Source: Spirochaetaceae bacterium (GTDB lineage: Bacteria; Spirochaetota; Spirochaetia; Treponematales; Treponemataceae). Taken from it: a stretch of DNA of 64,000 bases. This document shows, in pieces, positions 8,458 to 18,600 of this stretch. Under the pieces are notes generated by a model that did not search any database, was not told the origin of the DNA, and saw only the letters and a program-made list of their open reading frames with translations. Numbering within the stretch: the stretch's first letter is position 1; every line of letters begins with the position of its first letter. The stretch lies in the NCBI GenBank assembly GCA_017618015.1, contig JAFZVC010000058.1, positions 1 through 64,000 of the forward strand, read 5' to 3'. The position numbers and the translations under genes are program-made.

Positions 8458-8513
8458 TTGTCAGCTGTCATCGTGCAACGAGGCAGCATACTCTTGGGAA
8501 AAACAGCTGACAA
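8458..8513 (+). promoter_or_regulatory. 5' stem-loop next to the HAD gene start
   Basis: TTGTCAGCTGT (8458-8468) and ACAGCTGACAA (8503-8513) are perfect 11-bp inverted repeats around a 34-base loop, which itself holds TCGT-GCA-ACGA. The ATG at 8516 comes two bases after the stem and has no Shine-Dalgarno. A possible promoter (TTGAAG at 8428, 15-base spacer, TATAGA at 8449-8454) would start RNA near 8461, so the mRNA would begin with this structure. Confidence 0.5.
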
Positions 8514-8515
8514 TC

Positions 8516-9193
8516 ATGCTTAACTTTAATACACTTCTTTTCGATTTTGACGGAACGATTTGCGACACTTCGCCTGGAATTTTTGCTTCCATGCAAAAAG
8601 TATGCGACAAGTACGGGCTTCCATACGGTAAGGAAACATTCGTAAAGATGATCGGACCTTCGCTTCAGGAAAGTTTTACAAAGATTTTTCATCTGCCAGA
8701 AAGCGAAGTACGTAACGCTATAAAAGTTTACCGCGACTATTATTCTGCCGAAGGGATGTATCTTTGTGAGCCATATAATGGCGTAAAAGAACTGATTCTT
8801 TCGTTGCGGGAAGCTGGCAAACGGATTTTTGTCGCCACGAGCAAACCGGAAGAATATACCAGGAAGATTATCGAGCGCAAAGGGATTTCTGACCTTTTCG
8901 ACTTTGTCGGCGGCGCAGACATGGAAGAGAAAAACCGCATAAACAAAGTTGATGTGATAAACTACGTCCTGGCAGAGCAGCTCACATCTGACACAGGGAC
9001 ATGCAATTCGCGCGATTACGTGCTGATGATAGGCGACCGTTCTTACGACATAATAGGGGCGCATAAGGCTGGTCTAAAAGCGATGGGAATCCTTTGGGGA
9101 TTTGGCGACAAGGCTGAATTCGAACAATGCGGCGCGGACTACATTTGCGCCACTCCCAATGATGTCGCAAAACTTCTTATGCCGGAACGGTAA
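8516..9193 (+). CDS. HAD-family hydrolase, phosphoglycolate phosphatase-like
   Basis: A 225-residue haloacid-dehalogenase phosphatase. Motif I is DFDGT with nucleophile Asp10 and acid Asp12; motif II is ATSKPEE near residue 108; motif IV is MIGDRSYDIIGAHKAG near residue 170. The helical cap sits between motifs I and II (subclass C1), as in Gph and beta-phosphoglucomutase. The true substrate, likely a small phosphate ester, cannot be read from sequence. It stands alone on the plus strand between two minus-strand operons; its last 17 bases overlap the end of comF tail to tail. The start is fixed by the family N-terminus although no ribosome site is present. Confidence 0.85.
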   Translation: MLNFNTLLFDFDGTICDTSPGIFASMQKVCDKYGLPYGKETFVKMIGPSLQESFTKIFHLPESEVRNAIKVYRDYYSAEGMYLCEPYNGVKELILSLREAGKRIFVATSKPEEYTRKIIERKGISDLFDFVGGADMEEKNRINKVDVINYVLAEQLTSDTGTCNSRDYVLMIGDRSYDIIGAHKAGLKAMGILWGFGDKAEFEQCGADYICATPNDVAKLLMPER

Positions 9194-9929
9194 ACAGTGT
9201 TAGAGCCGAGACTTTCTGAACACCGTACGCTTTTAGCACCGCCGCGCAACTGCACAAAGTACTTCCTGTTGTCATAACATCATCAAGCAGCACGACATGA
9301 CGCGGGATATTTTCCTTTTTCTCACGCATCAGTTTCTTTGAAGCACTGTACTGCGCTTTCCGGGAAAGCCGCTCCTTCCGCCCCAGTTTTTTCTGCTGCA
9401 AACCGCTCGTCCGTACAAGATAATCAAGGACTTCTACCCCATGTACATGACGAAATTGCTTTGCAAGGCTTTTTGTCTGATCCCAGCCTTTCTCACGGAT
9501 TTTTCCAGGTCGTGGCGGTACTGGTACTAAAGGCAGACCTGCAAACTCATGGCTGTACATTTTATACATATACTCTGCAAAAAATGGTGTTAGCGGTTTG
9601 CAGCCGGCGATTTTCCAAGTATAAAGCAGCTTCTTTTTTGTAAGTAAATACGGGAACACAGGGCGTATACCGTCTAGTTTTTTCGCAGGCGCATCATCAG
9701 TGCGGCATTGTAAGCAAACTTCAGTTTCTGAAAGGAGCGGCTTTCCGCACACGATACAGCGGCAACGCTCAATGCTTTCCGAAGCTTCCTGCGCCAATAC
9801 ACTCCGGCATTTGCGACAAAGAGGAACACCGTAAGCTAAGCCACCGCAAAGTATGCATTCATCAGGAAAAAGCGTGGCGGAGACAGCTGCCCGTAAAAAG
9901 GAGATGCTTTTTTGATAGAATTGTCTCAT
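9177..9929 (-). CDS. comF: ComF-family phosphoribosyltransferase-like protein
   Basis: A 250-residue ComF homologue. The N-terminal zinc finger has four CxxC pairs (CILCGG at residues 25-30, then CRKC, CIVC, CLQC), and the C-terminal type I PRTase fold carries VVLLDDVMTTGST at about 212-224. In naturally competent bacteria ComF helps bring single-stranded DNA into the cytoplasm; no other competence genes are seen here, so its role is open. It follows mutS by 80 bases and may be the last gene of that operon. It has no ribosome site; TATAAC ends six bases before its ATG, but no good -35 is present. Confidence 0.85.
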   Translation of the reverse strand: MRQFYQKSISFLRAAVSATLFPDECILCGGLAYGVPLCRKCRSVLAQEASESIERCRCIVCGKPLLSETEVCLQCRTDDAPAKKLDGIRPVFPYLLTKKKLLYTWKIAGCKPLTPFFAEYMYKMYSHEFAGLPLVPVPPRPGKIREKGWDQTKSLAKQFRHVHGVEVLDYLVRTSGLQQKKLGRKERLSRKAQYSASKKLMREKKENIPRHVVLLDDVMTTGSTLCSCAAVLKAYGVQKVSALTLFTVPA

Positions 9930-10009
9930 GTAATAGTTATACGAAAGAGGTCCTGCGTTTTATGATGTTTTTAGGTAGTTTGCTAAAAAAAAACTTTTTG
10001 CGCCGCGAA

Positions 10010-12628
10010 TCACTGATTCATAAGACGCTTACGCCACATCGCAAGCCGTTGCAGTGCTTCCATCGGCGTAGTCTCATCGGGAGAAAGCGAAAGAATCTCG
10101 TTTATAACAAGCTCCTCTTCGGAGAAAAGGCCCGCGGCAGACGGCTTCGGAGCTGGAGCTTCATCTTTTTCACCATTGTCTGCCGGAAGCTCTGCCAAAA
10201 GCTCGGTGTGAAGCGTATTGCGCTCCAACACTTCAAGCAGTTCGGAAGCGCGTTTTAAAACTGGTTCCGGAATACCGGCAAGCTTTGCGACATGAATACC
10301 GTATGAGCCTGCCGTACTGCCGCTCTTTATATGCTTTAAGAAAACGATTTCGCCGTCTTTTTCAAGAACATCCATGCACAAAAGCGTAAGCGACGGATGA
10401 GAAAGGTTCGTAAGCTCGTGATAATGCGTCGCAAAGAAGGTTTTTGCCTTTATCACGTTGAGGATATACTCTGAAATTGCCCAAGCGAGCGAAAGACCGT
10501 CTCCCGTAGATGTTCCGCGCCCTACTTCGTCCATGATAATCAGGCTTTTTGCGGTCGCTGCGCGAAGAATATGGGCTGTTTCAGCCATCTCAACAAGGAA
10601 AGTCGACTCGCCCCGGGCAAGGTTATCCGATGCGCCTACCCTACAGAAAATCCTGTCCACCATGCCTATATGGGCACTTTCTGCCGGAACGAACGAACCT
10701 GTCTGAGCAAGCAGAACGATAAGCGCGTTCTGACGCAAATATGTGCTTTTTCCCGCCATATTTGGTCCGGTTACAAGCGCGAAGTTTCCGCCTTCAAGCG
10801 AAGTATCGTTCGGAACAAAGTTTCCAGCGGGCATATGGTTTTCTACTACAGGATGACGACCGCCTTTTATCTCAAGCACATCGGAATCATCGACAACAGG
10901 ACAGCACCAATTATGAGTGACAGCCGCATACGCAAGGGATGCCGTTGTATCAATCTCCGCAATTTCCGCGGCGACCTCCAGCAGATACTGTATCTTTGAG
11001 GCAAGCGAGCTTCGTATTTCAATGAAAAGCCGTTTTTCCGTCTCCACAATTTTCTCGCCGGCACTCAAAAGCTCGGATTCAAGCTCCTGCAGTTTTGGGC
11101 TCGTATATCTGTCTCCGTTCATAAGAGAACGACGGAATATAAAGTGAGACGGCACAGAATCAAGTTTTCCGCGCGAAACTTCCATAAAATACCCAAAGTT
11201 TTTCTGGTATTTTATCTTAAGTGTTTGAATGCCTGTTTTCTCTTTTTCCTCTGCGATATAATCATCAAGGACCTTATTGAAATTGTTCCGTATGTTCCTG
11301 TAGTGGTCAAGTTCTTCAGACCAACCCGGCTTTATTATTCCGCCTTCGGAAAGCAGAATCGAAGGTTCCGGCAAAATCGCGTCCTGAATCGTCTTTATAA
11401 TGGACTGTGCAGTATCAAGTTCCACGCCAGCGACAGGCTCTATTGTAGAAACAAGCTTCCTAACTTCTATCCAGCCTTCAAGGCTACTGCGCAATGCCTG
11501 CAAATCTTTGCCATGTGCACGCTCCATTCCGATGCGCCCTGCAAGCCGCTCTACGTCAAGAATGCCCGAAAGCAAATTGCGTGTTTCCTGAAGCAGCTTG
11601 CGGTTCTCCACGAACGATGAAATCCTCTGCTGCCGTTTAAGCACGAGCTCGGCATTCCTAAGCGGGTATATAAGCCTGTTTCGCAAAAGGCGGCTTCCCA
11701 TTGCGGTTACGGTGTAGTTTATTGTTTCCAGAAGCGTATAAAGCGAAGTTCCGTCACGCAAGTTCGTCGTAATCTCAAGGTTCCGCCTGGAAGAATCGTC
11801 TATTATAACGAAATTGTTGTCATCAAGAATCCGTATGTTCCGTATCTGAGGAATCGGCGCATCGGGCGAGTTTGTGTTCGCCGTCCGTGACAAATACTCA
11901 AGCAGGCACCCGGACGCAAGCACTTCCGGAGAAGTTTCCAAAAGACAAAAAGCTTTTAAGTTTGTCGTACCGAACTGCGAAAGAATTTTTTTGTATGCCA
12001 GTTCCTGTGAAAAATGCCAGTCCTGCTCCCACGTGACGGCGGTGGAAGGGAAGCATTCCAAAACTTCCATAACTGTCCTGTTTTTTTCGGCGGAGCATGG
12101 CAATATTATCTCGCGCGGAAGATTCCGCCCCAACTCTTTTGAAAACTCATCAGCAAGTTTCGATTCTTTCCAACAGCGGGTAAAAAAAGTTCCTGTAGAA
12201 ATATCGGCGCACGCATAAGAAACCCATGTCTCTTTTTTATCTTTTGCGAAGCACAGACATGCAAGATAATTGTTGCACCCCTGCTCCAAGTAGTCCTCGT
12301 CAAGCGTGCTGCCTGGCGTAATAATCTCGACAACCTTTCGTTCGGCAAGCCCCTTGCCATTTTCCGGCAGAGAAATCTGCTCGCAAACGGCAATTTTTTT
12401 GCCCAGACGCAAAAGACGTGCTATATATATTTTTGAGGCATGGTACGGAATACCGCACATCGGCTGACCATTACGGCTTGTGAGCGTAAGATTCAAAAGC
12501 CGGGAAACTTCCACCGCCTCGTCATTGAACATCTCGTAGAAGTCACCCAGCCTGAAAAAAAGAATCTCGTCTTTGTACTGATTTTTTATTGCCGCATATT
12601 GATCCATGAGCGGCGTAGAGCCGCCCAT
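10010..12628 (-). CDS. mutS: DNA mismatch repair protein MutS
   Basis: Recognises base mismatches and small loops and starts repair with MutL. The 872 residues show domain I with GDFYEMF near residue 30 (the Phe-x-Glu mismatch wedge), connector and lever domains, and the ABC-type ATPase with Walker A GPNMAGKST near residue 622, Walker B SLIIMDEVGRGTST and the helix-turn-helix end SYGIHVAKLAGIP. The start at 12628 gives the usual TPLMDQY opening and lies one base after the skp stop, so translation is probably coupled. A Glu/Pro-rich insert at about 820-845 lies before the C-terminal end. Confidence 0.96.
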   Translation of the reverse strand: MGGSTPLMDQYAAIKNQYKDEILFFRLGDFYEMFNDEAVEVSRLLNLTLTSRNGQPMCGIPYHASKIYIARLLRLGKKIAVCEQISLPENGKGLAERKVVEIITPGSTLDEDYLEQGCNNYLACLCFAKDKKETWVSYACADISTGTFFTRCWKESKLADEFSKELGRNLPREIILPCSAEKNRTVMEVLECFPSTAVTWEQDWHFSQELAYKKILSQFGTTNLKAFCLLETSPEVLASGCLLEYLSRTANTNSPDAPIPQIRNIRILDDNNFVIIDDSSRRNLEITTNLRDGTSLYTLLETINYTVTAMGSRLLRNRLIYPLRNAELVLKRQQRISSFVENRKLLQETRNLLSGILDVERLAGRIGMERAHGKDLQALRSSLEGWIEVRKLVSTIEPVAGVELDTAQSIIKTIQDAILPEPSILLSEGGIIKPGWSEELDHYRNIRNNFNKVLDDYIAEEKEKTGIQTLKIKYQKNFGYFMEVSRGKLDSVPSHFIFRRSLMNGDRYTSPKLQELESELLSAGEKIVETEKRLFIEIRSSLASKIQYLLEVAAEIAEIDTTASLAYAAVTHNWCCPVVDDSDVLEIKGGRHPVVENHMPAGNFVPNDTSLEGGNFALVTGPNMAGKSTYLRQNALIVLLAQTGSFVPAESAHIGMVDRIFCRVGASDNLARGESTFLVEMAETAHILRAATAKSLIIMDEVGRGTSTGDGLSLAWAISEYILNVIKAKTFFATHYHELTNLSHPSLTLLCMDVLEKDGEIVFLKHIKSGSTAGSYGIHVAKLAGIPEPVLKRASELLEVLERNTLHTELLAELPADNGEKDEAPAPKPSAAGLFSEEELVINEILSLSPDETTPMEALQRLAMWRKRLMNQ

Positions 12629-12629
12629 T

Positions 12630-13145
12630 TTATCTTATGAGAGAATTGATAACCTGATCGGTAATATCAACGGATTGGCTGTACCATAGAATTGCATTTG
12701 CCTGCTGCAGGCTCATTATAATGCTGTATCCGCCGGCTTCCGCGATTCTTTCAATGATGTTATACAACGATTTGTAAAAATCATCGGAATCCGCGAGCTT
12801 GTTTTTCATTGCATCGAGCTCTGCATTCTTTGAACGCGTATATTCAATAAGATAGTCAGTCTTTTTCGTTATTTCTGTTTCCGTTTTAAGAGCGGAAAGC
12901 TCGTCCCCATTCTTAAGGAACTGAGTTTTTTTAAGCTCCAGTTCCTTAAGTTCAGCAGTTGCCTTGTCGACTTCTGCCTGGAACTCCAGCTTCATGCTTT
13001 CGTAATTTCGCACTGCCGTAGAATCACGGAAATAAGTTGTGTATACGCGCGATGTATCGATTACGCCAATCTTCGTAATATCCATCTGTGCATAAACTGC
13101 TGTCGAAACAAACAATACAAATAAAAACGCAAAAATCTTTTTCAT
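12630..13145 (-). CDS. skp: OmpH/Skp-family periplasmic chaperone
   Basis: A 171-residue exported protein with a signal peptide (MKKIFAFLFVLFVSTAVYA, cleavage before Gln) and an OmpH fold: a start IGVIDTSRVYTTYF, long charged coiled-coil helices in the middle, and a C-terminal beta segment (GGYSIIMSLQQANAILWYS). Skp-type chaperones hold unfolded outer-membrane proteins in the periplasm and hand them to BamA, which is the gene just upstream (23 bases). AGGA lies eight bases before the ATG. Confidence 0.88.
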   Translation of the reverse strand: MKKIFAFLFVLFVSTAVYAQMDITKIGVIDTSRVYTTYFRDSTAVRNYESMKLEFQAEVDKATAELKELELKKTQFLKNGDELSALKTETEITKKTDYLIEYTRSKNAELDAMKNKLADSDDFYKSLYNIIERIAEAGGYSIIMSLQQANAILWYSQSVDITDQVINSLIR

Positions 13146-13167
13146 AATTTATATCCTATCTGATATT

Positions 13168-15564
13168 TTATCTGTTTGCAATTGTAAATGACAATGTGAA
13201 CTGCCAAGTTTTATCCCATTCGAAGTTTCCGTTGTCGAACTTGAACGTATTTGCGAGCAAAAGTCTTATCGGGAACTGCTGCAGTGAGAAGCGGATTCCC
13301 GGTCCAAAACTGAACCTGAAGTCATCAAGCGAAAGGTTGGAGAACATGTCGCCAACTGTGTCTTTAAGAGCTACGGCATCAGCAAAAATATCAACACCAA
13401 AAATACCGATTGCTATAGGAAGACGAAGCTCTATATAGCTGTTCCACAAAGCCTGGCCTTTTTCCTTGAACAACGATGTCCAGCCGCGTCCTGTAAACAT
13501 ACCATCGATATAAAGTTTGTTGTTGGAACTGATTTCGCAGCTACCGCCCGGAACAAGGAAAGACAATCCTGTATAACCCATAAGGATAAGTCTGAAGTTC
13601 CAAGTTTCAGAAACAGGCTTGTCAACAAGCGTGAAATAGATTTCTCCCTTTGTGTCAGAACGCAGATAATACTGGTTCTCCAGATTAGGAAGAAGTCCGT
13701 TCCATGTAAGCCGCTGGCTTACGAACCAGCCTTTCATCGGGTCGTAATACAAATCTCTGTCATCGAATGAAATCTGTGACCAAATACTGTTCTGAATACC
13801 GAATTTCTTGTGGTTGTCACTGATAGCTGTATCAACCGGCGTATAAAGCGTCGCGTCATAATCGTTGCGAACAAGGTTCGTAGAAAGACCGCCTGTAAGA
13901 GTTATGATGGCAAATCTTGGATACCATCTGTGGCCCAAAGACGCGCTTGCACCAATCGTTCTCTTGGTGTAGTCCATGTAGAAATCGTTCACGTTTATGC
14001 CGGAAGGAAGCATCATTACCTGCGGACATGAGGCTTCTGTCTTTGAATACTGCAAATCGGCTGAAAAACTTATAGGCTTGTTGAAAAGCCATGAGTCCGT
14101 ATAGCCAAAGCTGATCGACTGTTCGTTCGTAGCAAGATTGAATCCAGCGGAAATTGACTTTCCTGTACCGGCAATATTTGTGTCCGACCATTTAAGATAA
14201 GTGGATACAGGAATATCATCCGCGTTCGCAATACCAGAGAAAGCAAGACCTACTTCGATATTAGTCGTAAGACCTTCTTCTACGGCAACAATCATGTCTA
14301 TAAGGTTTTCCTCAGAACCCTGCTGAAAATCAGGTGCGATTGCAGAGAAAAACTGTGTATTTCCAAGGTTTCTAAGACCGCTTTGAATCTTTGACAATGA
14401 ATAGATATCACCAGTTTCAATTCCAAGCTCACGTCTTATAACATAATCTTTTGTCTTTGTATTTCCGGTTATGATGACGTTCTCAATGTGGCTTCTTGGC
14501 TTTTCGACAATTTCCATTGTGAAAGAAATCGACATTGTTTCTGGATCTATCTGGCTTTTCGGGTCAGAGAAATAATTTGATGTATAACCGTTTTCGTAAT
14601 ACTTATTGGCGATTGAATAAATACCTGTCGTAAACTTCGTCTGGTTAAAAACATCGCCTTCTTTCATATTGATATAAGACAGAAGTTCTTCCGTCGTGAA
14701 AAGCGTGTTGCCCGAAATCGTAAGTCCGCCATACGTATAACGGCTTCCCTCTTTCAACACGAACGTAAGCTCTATCTCGTCCTGATTTTTGCTTTCGTTG
14801 TAAGTAACGTTCTTGACTACATCCGTAACAGCCGCGTCTATGTAACCGCGCTCCTTGTAATACGATGCAATCAGTCCTTTATCAGTCTCAACAAGCGCTT
14901 CCCTGAACGCGCCCTTGTTAAAAAGTCCCGATTCTTTAAGGTTTATCTGCTTTTTAAGAGTTTTCTCGGAAAAAACATCGTTGCCCTGGAAATAAATGGC
15001 AGATACGATTGTTGCCCTGCCCTCTTCGATCGTGAACGTTATGATTACCCCATCCTCAGTTTCTTCAACTGTCGATGAAACACGGACGTTCGTGTAGCCT
15101 TTTTCCAGATAAAGATCCCTTATTTTGCGCTCATCGGACGGCAGTTTTGAAGACATGAAGATGTCTGACTTTTTCAATGAAACTGCATCCGTAATATCGG
15201 AGTCATGAATCTGATTATTGCCTTCTACGTTTATTTTTGTGACTACAGGTTTTTCTGTAACAGCTACGTTAAGAATGAGCACGCTGCCGTTTATGTCGCC
15301 AGGATTAACCTCAACACTGATATCATCAAAAAAATCAAGATTATAGATTTTGTTTATTATATCGATATAAAGCTCATCGGAAAAATTCTTGCCTTTGAAT
15401 TCTGAAATAACTGTATCCATCTCGCTGGAACCAACAACATGGAGTCCAGAAAACTTTATTTCCTTTATCGGCTTGTTATAAAACCAGTCATCGGACTGGG
15501 CGAACATTGCAGAAACAAAGACAAAGCAAAACAATAAACAAACTAACGTGCGTTTTATACGCAT
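13168..15564 (-). CDS. bamA: Outer membrane protein assembly factor BamA
   Basis: The central beta-barrel insertase of the outer membrane, corresponding to Tp92 in T. pallidum. I place the start at the ATG at 15564: GGAGG lies six bases before it and a clean signal peptide follows (MRIKRTL, hydrophobic core, cleavage near SAMFA-Q). The open frame continues to 15732, but that part overlaps tamB and is not needed. The 798 residues hold five POTRA repeats (about 25-425), then a C-terminal barrel ending FTLSFTIANR. The RGW-type motif appears as FTGRGWTSLF near residue 695. Gene order tamB-bamA-skp points to one outer-membrane assembly operon. Confidence 0.95.
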   Translation of the reverse strand: MRIKRTLVCLLFCFVFVSAMFAQSDDWFYNKPIKEIKFSGLHVVGSSEMDTVISEFKGKNFSDELYIDIINKIYNLDFFDDISVEVNPGDINGSVLILNVAVTEKPVVTKINVEGNNQIHDSDITDAVSLKKSDIFMSSKLPSDERKIRDLYLEKGYTNVRVSSTVEETEDGVIITFTIEEGRATIVSAIYFQGNDVFSEKTLKKQINLKESGLFNKGAFREALVETDKGLIASYYKERGYIDAAVTDVVKNVTYNESKNQDEIELTFVLKEGSRYTYGGLTISGNTLFTTEELLSYINMKEGDVFNQTKFTTGIYSIANKYYENGYTSNYFSDPKSQIDPETMSISFTMEIVEKPRSHIENVIITGNTKTKDYVIRRELGIETGDIYSLSKIQSGLRNLGNTQFFSAIAPDFQQGSEENLIDMIVAVEEGLTTNIEVGLAFSGIANADDIPVSTYLKWSDTNIAGTGKSISAGFNLATNEQSISFGYTDSWLFNKPISFSADLQYSKTEASCPQVMMLPSGINVNDFYMDYTKRTIGASASLGHRWYPRFAIITLTGGLSTNLVRNDYDATLYTPVDTAISDNHKKFGIQNSIWSQISFDDRDLYYDPMKGWFVSQRLTWNGLLPNLENQYYLRSDTKGEIYFTLVDKPVSETWNFRLILMGYTGLSFLVPGGSCEISSNNKLYIDGMFTGRGWTSLFKEKGQALWNSYIELRLPIAIGIFGVDIFADAVALKDTVGDMFSNLSLDDFRFSFGPGIRFSLQQFPIRLLLANTFKFDNGNFEWDKTWQFTLSFTIANR

Positions 15565-15613
15565 ATATGCCTCCCAATAACAGCAGCATTGCCATCGGCA
15601 AAGCCAACGCCTT

Positions 15614-18600
15614 TTAGAACGAAAATTTCCAAGACAAACTAATTGAGGTGTACGGAACCCACAAATTTTGTGCTGAAGTAATATCAGGTGCAATACTCCA
15701 ACGGATCGTAGCAAAAGGAGATGGAAGCTCAATACCTATTTCCGGCTGAAGAATAAGTCTGCCGGAAGAGCCGTCGAGTCCTGAACCGTTTGTATAAACG
15801 AGCCGGAACATTGCATCCAGATATAGGTCAGTACCTATATACTTACCTATGTAAACAGTCGTATTGTCCAAAAAGTTACTCGGATCCGTTTTTCCTGCAT
15901 TATTTGTGAAAACTTGAAGCAATGCCTGCTGGAAAAATGGTGTCCTGAAAGAAAATATATCAAAATGAAAGAATTCACGCAATCGGCTTTCTATTTGACG
16001 GAAAAGGCTATTTTGGATAAGGAAGTCTATTCCGCTGGCTGCGACTTGACCGAAGAACTCCGATGCAGTCGAAGTTGCTTCCAAATCGTTCAAAGAGAAC
16101 AATGCCGCACCGAGCAGGTTTCTAAGCTCGTCCTCAGAGCGGTTTGGCTCTGACGTAAGGCGCGGATTTAAATCTGTAAGCTTCTGCTTGTCCGCGGAAA
16201 GAATTATCTTTATCGGCGTACCGTCAGCATCACGCTCCCTAAGTTCTGCGCGAAGCGATATCTCCGGGTTGAAATCGGACTCATTCTCGTCAAGGCTGAG
16301 CTTGCCTTCACGCAAATAGAAGCTTCGTCCTAAGAAGCTTATCTCTCCGCCTTTCAAAGCAAGATCACCTTTAAGAGCGAACGCTTCAGAGAACGTGTCG
16401 AGTCCCAGATGAATAGGTGTCTGTGCGCTTACAAGGCCCCTGATTATAGGACTGCTCTTGTCCGGATAGTAGATTTCTGTTTTCGGTCCCAAAAGCAAAT
16501 CGACATCAACGATGATGTTCATTTTCTTGCCAGGATCACCCTGTTCCTCGTCCGAGCCGCTTCCTATAGCCGTAACATCGGTGAGCGAGAAAACAGCGTT
16601 TTCTGTTGCTACAGAACCAGAAATATTTATATCCTCAGGAGTCATCTCCAAAGAAAGGTCACCACTTATACCAGCTGTTATGGAAGCGAATGGCAATTTT
16701 ATATCACTTTCGATCGTTTTTCCGTTCAATGTCTTGAAGTTCGCATTTATAACAGCCAGTCCCCATTTTTCCATTTCAACAGAAAGATCGATTGAAGCTT
16801 CCGCGCTTCCAAAGTTGATTCTTCCGTCTTTTAGGACGAACATGTTTTGATCAGCGTTTATAGTGAGTGAATCTATAATAACAGGATTCTTAAGATAATC
16901 ATCAAGCGCGACGTATATGTTATCGAGCTTCAGATAGCCGGAAAACTCCGGATCAACGAACGGTCCACCGATATGGATACGTCCGCTTAACAAACCGCTG
17001 TTGACCGTTACTTTATCTTCCGGGATAAAGCGCTTGAATGTCAGGATATCGCCTTTTATCGATGTGATAAGGATATCCATCTCTTTTTCTTTTATCTGAC
17101 CACCGACAGTGAACGTTATCGGGAAATCGCCGTCAATCTTTGCGTAAATATTTCCGTCTTTCGAGAACGAACCGTTAATGAGTCCTTTCTGTCCGGCAGA
17201 AAACTCTATGTTGCCGTCCGAAAGTGACATTGAAAACTTATAGTCTTCAAGCGGATCTATCAGGTTCGTCTCAAGATTCTTGAACACTAGGCTTGCTTCA
17301 AGCTGTTTGTCTGTTTCTTTTTTGCCCAGCTTAACTCCAAGTTCTATAGGGCTTTTTGCAGAAAGAGACGTGCCTGCTTCCGCGCTTAAATTGGAATAGA
17401 TTGTACCCGTAAGGTCATCAATTGAAAAACTACCGGAAGTTTCTTCAAGCTTGAAAATGTTCCACTCGCCTTCAAGCGAATTGCATCTTACAATTTTGTC
17501 TTCCATCGCAAAACCGGCGGAGACGACAAGCGGCGAGCCTCCTATTTTGAAAGAGGCTTGTGGAACATCAACAGAAACTAAAGGATTATCAACAGAACCC
17601 ATTACAGAAACTGACGCGGAGATCGTGTTATCTGCATCTTGCGACTCCAAAAGTTTTGCAGACGGGAATGAAAGGACATCGACAGTACCCGATACCATGA
17701 AGTTTTTCATAAAACTTTCATCGCCAAAATCGAGCGCGAGAGGGTTTGAGCCAGACAAATCCACGACAAGAGATTCTCCTGTCTCGGCATTTGCCATGTT
17801 AAGCAGGAAAGACGCGTTGCTTATTTTGCCGCCATCAAGGTTCCAGAGTATCGAACCTGTTCCGGTAAGGGCAGAAACATTGTCGCCGTATGCGACGTTA
17901 TCAAGCAGAACGCCGTACATATCGGCATAGCACTGGAATTCTATACCGGGCTCAAGTTTGAATTTGCCTGTATTTTCAACGGCGTCAAAATGGCTTACGT
18001 TTATGTGCCAGTCGTCTTTTGAAAAGAAAACAAAGTCCGATTCCAGGTCGAAAGAAGCAATGTAGTCTTTGAACATTAACGGCAACGATAAAGTGCTCAA
18101 AGAACCCGAGAACATTCCGTCCCGTCCGAATTCCATAAAAAGGTCAAACCCGTAATCACCTGAAACGGAAAGATGGTTTCCTTTTTGGAACACGCCGGAA
18201 ATTGAATACGGAAGCGTATTAAGACGGAAATCAGAGGAGAAGAAAACTTCAGTATAATCATCATTCGCGTCAGCACTAAGAGATGCAGTGAATTCCTGTC
18301 CGGCGGCAAAAAGTTCTAGATTCGTTATCTGAACGGTTGTCTCGTTGCCGTCGAGCGAAAGAGAAAGCCGCTCATCGTCTTTTTCCGAATTGAGTATTAC
18401 GGCATCTGAAAGGTTATATGTAAAACTCTTCAAGTCAGAATTTCCGTACAGGCTGAAAGAAATAGTGTACGGTGCGGCAAAGTCACTCAAAGAAGACGGC
18501 AACGCCGATTCTGCAGGAAGAACATTGTTTATTATGTCAAAAACGCTCGAAAAATGAAGGTTGTCTACGTTAACGCCAGCCTGCAGATACGATTCGTCAT

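Noticed and set aside
8226-8515. tRNA upstream of rimP, as metY in E. coli
   Set aside because: I looked for acceptor and T-loop patterns and found only the hairpins described.
15565-15732. Upstream extension of the bamA frame
   Set aside because: It overlaps the tamB coding end, has no ribosome site, and the ATG at 15564 has GGAGG and a clean signal peptide.
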